This document shows positions 60,788 to 64,000 of a stretch of DNA of 64,000 nucleotides, in pieces (the first letter of the stretch is position 1; every line of letters starts with the position of its first letter). The DNA is taken from the NCBI GenBank assembly GCA_030068525.1, contig JASJOS010000002.1, forward strand, positions 434,001 through 498,000, read 5' to 3'. This stretch comes from Xanthocytophaga flava. Its GTDB lineage: Bacteria > Bacteroidota > Bacteroidia > Cytophagales > 172606-1. The position numbers and the translations under genes were made by a program. Below the pieces are notes generated by a model that saw only the letters and a list, made by a program, of their open reading frames with translations, searched no databases and was not told the DNA's origin.

Positions 60788-60835
60788 AACGGCCTTTTGA
60801 AAGACTTCATTGCATTGTTCTTTCAAAAGGCCGTT
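60788..60835 (+). terminator. Terminator after the TPR gene
   Basis: Exact 16-bp arms (AACGGCCTTTTGAAAG and complement) surround a 16-base loop, 25 bases past the stop, followed by ATTCTT. Confidence 0.8.
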
Positions 60836-60990
60836 ATTCTTATGAATGTAAAATACCTGTCAGGTTGATAGGAAATGTACAAAGAGAAAGAGCTGGATAG
60901 TACTTCGTGTGTTACACTGCATATGAGATATTGCATATTATTATCTTTTAGTACTCTCTCCTTAGACAAATTAATATACAACCCAATCCT

Positions 60991-61794
60991 ATGAAAAGAC
61001 GTGATTTTATACAAGCTTCCCTGGTGACTGGTACAGTAGCTACTCTCATACCACAAGTAAGTGTTGCCTCTGTAAGTAAGCCTATGCAGCCCAACGCTAC
61101 CTTTGAGTTTTATGAACTGCGTACCTACACAGTAAAAAACGGGCGGCAAAGAAAGCTGGTAGAAGACTATTTTCAACAAGCGGCCATTCCAGCTCTGAAC
61201 AAGGTAGGTAGTAAAAACATAGGCGTTTTTACAGAGTACCTGCCGCAAGGATTTACCAAGCTTATTGTATTGATTCCGTATGCGTCACTTACAGACTTTA
61301 TGGAAGTCGCTCAAAAGCTGGCAAAAGATACTGCATATCTGCAGGCAGCAGCTCCGTATTTGAATGCTACTGCTACAGAACCTGCTTACGAACGGATCGA
61401 AAGTTCATTGTTTAAGTCATTTGCCCAGATGCCTGCATTGGAAGTGCCGGAGAAAAAGCCTCGTTTGTTCGAACTGCGACGGTATGAAAGTCCCAGTGAA
61501 GTTACAGGAAAAAAGAAGATAGAAATGTTTAATGATGCAGGTGAAATTGCCATTTTTAAACGTGTTGGCCTGACTCCTGTATTCTTTGGTGAAGCAGTCA
61601 TAGGGTCTCATCTGCCTAATCTTACCTATATGCTTGTATTTGATAACATGGAAGAGCATGACCAGAACTGGAAGAAATTTGGCTCTGATCCGGAATGGAA
61701 AAAGATTAGTACCATGCCTGAATATAGTGATGAAAAAATTCTTTCAGGTATTACCCGTACGTTTTTAGTGCCTACAGCCTTCTCTCAGATCTAA
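60991..61794 (+). CDS. NIPSNAP-family protein with Tat-like signal
   Basis: This 267-residue protein has a twin-arginine-like N-terminus (MKRRDFIQASLVTGTVATL) that suggests folded export. Two NIPSNAP-type ferredoxin-fold domains follow: FYELRTYTVKNGRQ (about 36) and LFELRRYESPSEV (about 160). In each, helix and strand patterns include AIFKRVGLTPVFFGE and YMLVFDNMEEHDQNW. The biochemical role of the family is unknown; relatives in bacteria are often found near sugar or redox genes. No neighbour is clearly linked. Confidence 0.9.
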   Translation: MKRRDFIQASLVTGTVATLIPQVSVASVSKPMQPNATFEFYELRTYTVKNGRQRKLVEDYFQQAAIPALNKVGSKNIGVFTEYLPQGFTKLIVLIPYASLTDFMEVAQKLAKDTAYLQAAAPYLNATATEPAYERIESSLFKSFAQMPALEVPEKKPRLFELRRYESPSEVTGKKKIEMFNDAGEIAIFKRVGLTPVFFGEAVIGSHLPNLTYMLVFDNMEEHDQNWKKFGSDPEWKKISTMPEYSDEKILSGITRTFLVPTAFSQI

Positions 61795-61936
61795 CATCTC
61801 ATAGAGATGAAATGCAATATAAATACTAATGGTATGAAAGTTAGTGAGGAATAGATTTTTCAGTAATGTGTCTGACGCAATAGTCAGTAAAGAAAGATAT
61901 ACTTTACAAGGGCTTATTTTCTTAATCAGCTATACC

Positions 61937-62326
61937 ATGAATATCATTCATATCAAGGAAACTTGTTTGTATGTAACAGACTTAGACCGTACAGCGCATT
62001 TCTATCATGACCTGCTTGGGTTTCCTGTTATTAGTAAAGTAGAAGGGCGGCATGTGTTTTTCAGAGCCGGAACGTCAGTGTTGCTATGTTTTATTTCGGA
62101 GAAGACAAAAACGGATACACATTTACCTCCTCATTATGGTTATGGACAACTACACCTGGCTTTTGAAGTGACTCCGGAAGAATATGAAGCTTGTAAGGCA
62201 AAAGTTCTCACTGTGGGTATAGAAATAATTCATGAAGAAACCTGGCGTAATGGGCAGACCTCTTTTTATTTTCGAGACTTTGATGGACATTTGCTGGAAA
62301 TAGTTCCTGTTGGAATCTGGAAATAA
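61937..62326 (+). CDS. VOC-superfamily (glyoxalase-fold) protein
   Basis: This 129-residue protein has two beta-alpha-beta-beta-beta modules: [26 protein letters not shown] at the start and [12 protein letters not shown]-like residues at the end, with an acidic metal residue in LLEIVPV. The His and Glu positions of the metal site are present. Members are dioxygenases, lyases or binding proteins. The ATG at 61937 is chosen; an upstream GTG would add a poorly related tail. It ends 4 bases before the ATG of the serine ammonia-lyase gene, so the two are translationally coupled. Confidence 0.88.
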   Translation: MNIIHIKETCLYVTDLDRTAHFYHDLLGFPVISKVEGRHVFFRAGTSVLLCFISEKTKTDTHLPPHYGYGQLHLAFEVTPEEYEACKAKVLTVGIEIIHEETWRNGQTSFYFRDFDGHLLEIVPVGIWK

Positions 62327-62330
62327 AATA

Positions 62331-63743
62331 ATGGAAGCAATTAGCGTATTTGATATTTTAAAAATTGGAATTGGTCCGTCCAGTTCACATACATTAGGTC
62401 CATGGAGAGCAGCACAGCGATGTATGCAGGAAATCGGGCAAAAGATGTCTTTAAAAGAAGTTGTCAAGGTTCAGGTGTTACTTTATGGTTCACTGGCGAA
62501 GACTGGCATCGGGCATGGGACTGATATAGCTGTTTTGATGGGGTTAAGTGGAGCAGATCCGGTTACAGTAAAGGAAGAGGCCATTCCTCAGATTGTACAA
62601 ACCATTAAAGATACCTCGCAGATTTATCTATTGGGACAGCATGTTATTCCTTTCAACTATACGGATGATATCTGCTTCTATTATAATGAATCCCTCCCTT
62701 TTCATCCGAATGGTATACAGTTCCACCTCTGGCTGGCTAATGGGGAGGAACTATGGGAAACCTATTACTCGGTAGGAGGAGGGTTTATTATAAAAGAAAA
62801 CGAACAGTTTACAGGTACTAAAGTAGAATTGCCTTATCCAGTGCAGACAGGCAAAGACGTTGAACGGTATTGCCAGGAATTTCATAAAAGTATTTCTGCT
62901 GTAGTATGGGAAAACGAGAAAGTATGGCGAACACCTGCTGATATTCGTTCGGGATTGTTGAATATCTACCATGTGATGTTGAACTGTGCCTATACGGGGT
63001 GCCATACAGAAGGCTTCCTACCAGGTGGATTAAAAGTAGCACGCAGAGCGGCCTCCATTAATCGAAAACTGATGGGAGATCAGACCTATCAGGATGCCAG
63101 TGAATGGATTGAGGCTATCCGACGTACTTCCAAGTCGTTTGAATGTGTAACCAAGTGGATTAGTTGTTTTGCACTCGCTGTTAATGAGGTAAATGCTTCA
63201 CTGGGACGTGTTGTGACGGCTCCTACCAATGGGGCTGCAGGAGTAATTCCGGCGGTTTTGCTTTACTATGTCTGTTTTTGCAAAGATGTGAGTGAAGAGA
63301 AAATTATTCAGTTTCTTATGGTGGCAGGTCAAATTGGAAGTATCTTTAAGCAGGGGGCTACCTTATCCGCAGCCATGGGTGGCTGTCAGGCAGAAATTGG
63401 CGTTTCTTCTGCTATGGCTGCCGCTGCTTTAACCGAATGTCTGGGAGGAAGTTCGGGTCAAGCTCTGATGGCGGCTGAGATTGCCATGGAGCACCATCTG
63501 GGTCTTACCTGCGATCCTATCCGGGGCTTGGTACAGATCCCTTGCATAGAACGAAATACAATGGGAGCTATGAAGGCTATTACGGCCTGTAATATTGCAC
63601 TGGAAAGCAATCCTTCTTTAGCCAAAGTCTCTCTCGATGATGTCGTAAAAACCATGTGGCAAACAGCCCTGGATATGAACGGAAAATACAAAGAAACCTC
63701 AGAAGGTGGTCTGGCTGTATCGGTTAATGTTGCTGAATGTTAG
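62331..63743 (+). CDS. sdaA: L-serine ammonia-lyase, iron-sulfur type
   Basis: This 470-residue protein converts L-serine to pyruvate and ammonia. The N-terminal domain shows [19 protein letters not shown]. The catalytic domain shows [18 protein letters not shown] and the three cluster cysteines in [13 protein letters not shown] and IPCIERN, which bind a [4Fe-4S] cluster. The usual glycine after DPI/DPV is arginine (DPIRGL), a small deviation near the cluster. The ATG at 62331 is chosen over a TTG at 62310. Length is close to E. coli SdaA (454). It follows the VOC gene by 4 bases. Confidence 0.93.
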   Translation: MEAISVFDILKIGIGPSSSHTLGPWRAAQRCMQEIGQKMSLKEVVKVQVLLYGSLAKTGIGHGTDIAVLMGLSGADPVTVKEEAIPQIVQTIKDTSQIYLLGQHVIPFNYTDDICFYYNESLPFHPNGIQFHLWLANGEELWETYYSVGGGFIIKENEQFTGTKVELPYPVQTGKDVERYCQEFHKSISAVVWENEKVWRTPADIRSGLLNIYHVMLNCAYTGCHTEGFLPGGLKVARRAASINRKLMGDQTYQDASEWIEAIRRTSKSFECVTKWISCFALAVNEVNASLGRVVTAPTNGAAGVIPAVLLYYVCFCKDVSEEKIIQFLMVAGQIGSIFKQGATLSAAMGGCQAEIGVSSAMAAAALTECLGGSSGQALMAAEIAMEHHLGLTCDPIRGLVQIPCIERNTMGAMKAITACNIALESNPSLAKVSLDDVVKTMWQTALDMNGKYKETSEGGLAVSVNVAEC

Positions 63744-64000
63744 AGTAAGAGAAGAGGTTCGTAATTCATTTTTTTCTTTTTGAAAGGATCTTTCTTTAGG
63801 AAAAGATCTTTCTTCCCTGTCCTTCTGAAAGAACCTTGTGACAAATAGAGCCGCATTTGGTTTTTGAGAGAAAAATTATCTCCAGTCGGAAAGGCCGCTG
63901 GTCTTGCCACAAGATTCTTCCAGAAGGGTAGGAGGTGCTTTCAGGAGGTCAAAATGGAGTGACTCTTTCAGAAGGACAGAGAATTTATATCCCGGAAAGT
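63744..64000. repeat. Structured repeat region at window end
   Basis: No gene is visible. A short hairpin (GAAAGGATCTTT region with AAAGATCTTTC) occurs at 63782-63812. Exact 16-bp inverted arms (CTGTCCTTCTGAAAGA at 63817-63832 and complement at 63964-63979) bound 131 bases. Within and beside them the motif TTCaGAAGG recurs at about 63917 and 63967, with a weaker copy near 63939. This looks like a small non-autonomous element or a structured transcript end. Confidence 0.5.

Overview
The window looks like chromosomal DNA of a Bacteroidota bacterium, probably order Cytophagales. The evidence is a secreted protein with a type IX secretion C-terminal sorting domain, many Bacteroidota-type -7 boxes (TAnnTTTG) in front of genes, a DUF1800/DUF1501 pair, FtsX-type permeases, a YceI protein and AT-rich DNA. 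I saw no rRNA, tRNA, CRISPR array, intact insertion sequence or phage module. Genus is not decidable from sequence alone.

Layout. 0.5-8.5 kb: membrane proteins, an S41 peptidase, a two-gene ABC exporter, a DUF1275 protein and two small unrecognised genes. 8.7-12.8 kb: a large FtsX-type permease behind a sigma-54-like promoter with an upstream palindrome, then an orphan protein. 13.0-15.5 kb: a T9SS-exported multidomain protein. 15.7-19.5 kb: a Crp/Fnr regulator followed by a YceI / tautomerase / SDR / NTF2-like / nitronate monooxygenase gene run headed by two perfect CRP-type palindromes. 19.6-25.1 kb: an AraC regulator divergent from a PRISE-like reductase, a lipoprotein, an aminotransferase, a hydrolase and a PAP2 phosphatase. 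25.1-39.5 kb: DUF1501 and DUF1800 genes downstream of a Ser/Thr kinase with a lipoyl-like N-terminus, a second membrane kinase, a GtrA protein, a degenerate Hsp70-like protein, an outer-membrane barrel, two PP2C phosphatases and a vWA lipoprotein.

39.6-47.1 kb: two same-strand redox operons, each ending in its own closely similar AraC regulator. 47.3-49.4 kb: a large secreted PHP-like protein. 49.4-49.8 kb: a small frame and a 28-bp-period repeat array that resembles a transposon end. 50.0-52.4 kb: proB-proA. 52.5-58.4 kb: an SDR with an AraC-type regulator, a serine hydrolase, a GNAT, a small acidic protein and a two-component system. 58.6-63.7 kb: DUF1573, TPR, NIPSNAP, VOC and L-serine ammonia-lyase genes. 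The last 250 bases hold structured repeats.

The best candidate for an undescribed system is the kinase / phosphatase / Hsp70-like / vWA neighbourhood at 28-39.5 kb. It has two kinases with related glycine loops, two adjacent phosphatases, an actin-fold pseudo-chaperone and a surface vWA lipoprotein, and one kinase appears co-transcribed with the DUF1800/DUF1501 pair. Its function is inference only. Several starts were moved downstream because a TAnnTTTG box lies over, or close upstream of, the first possible TTG or GTG start.
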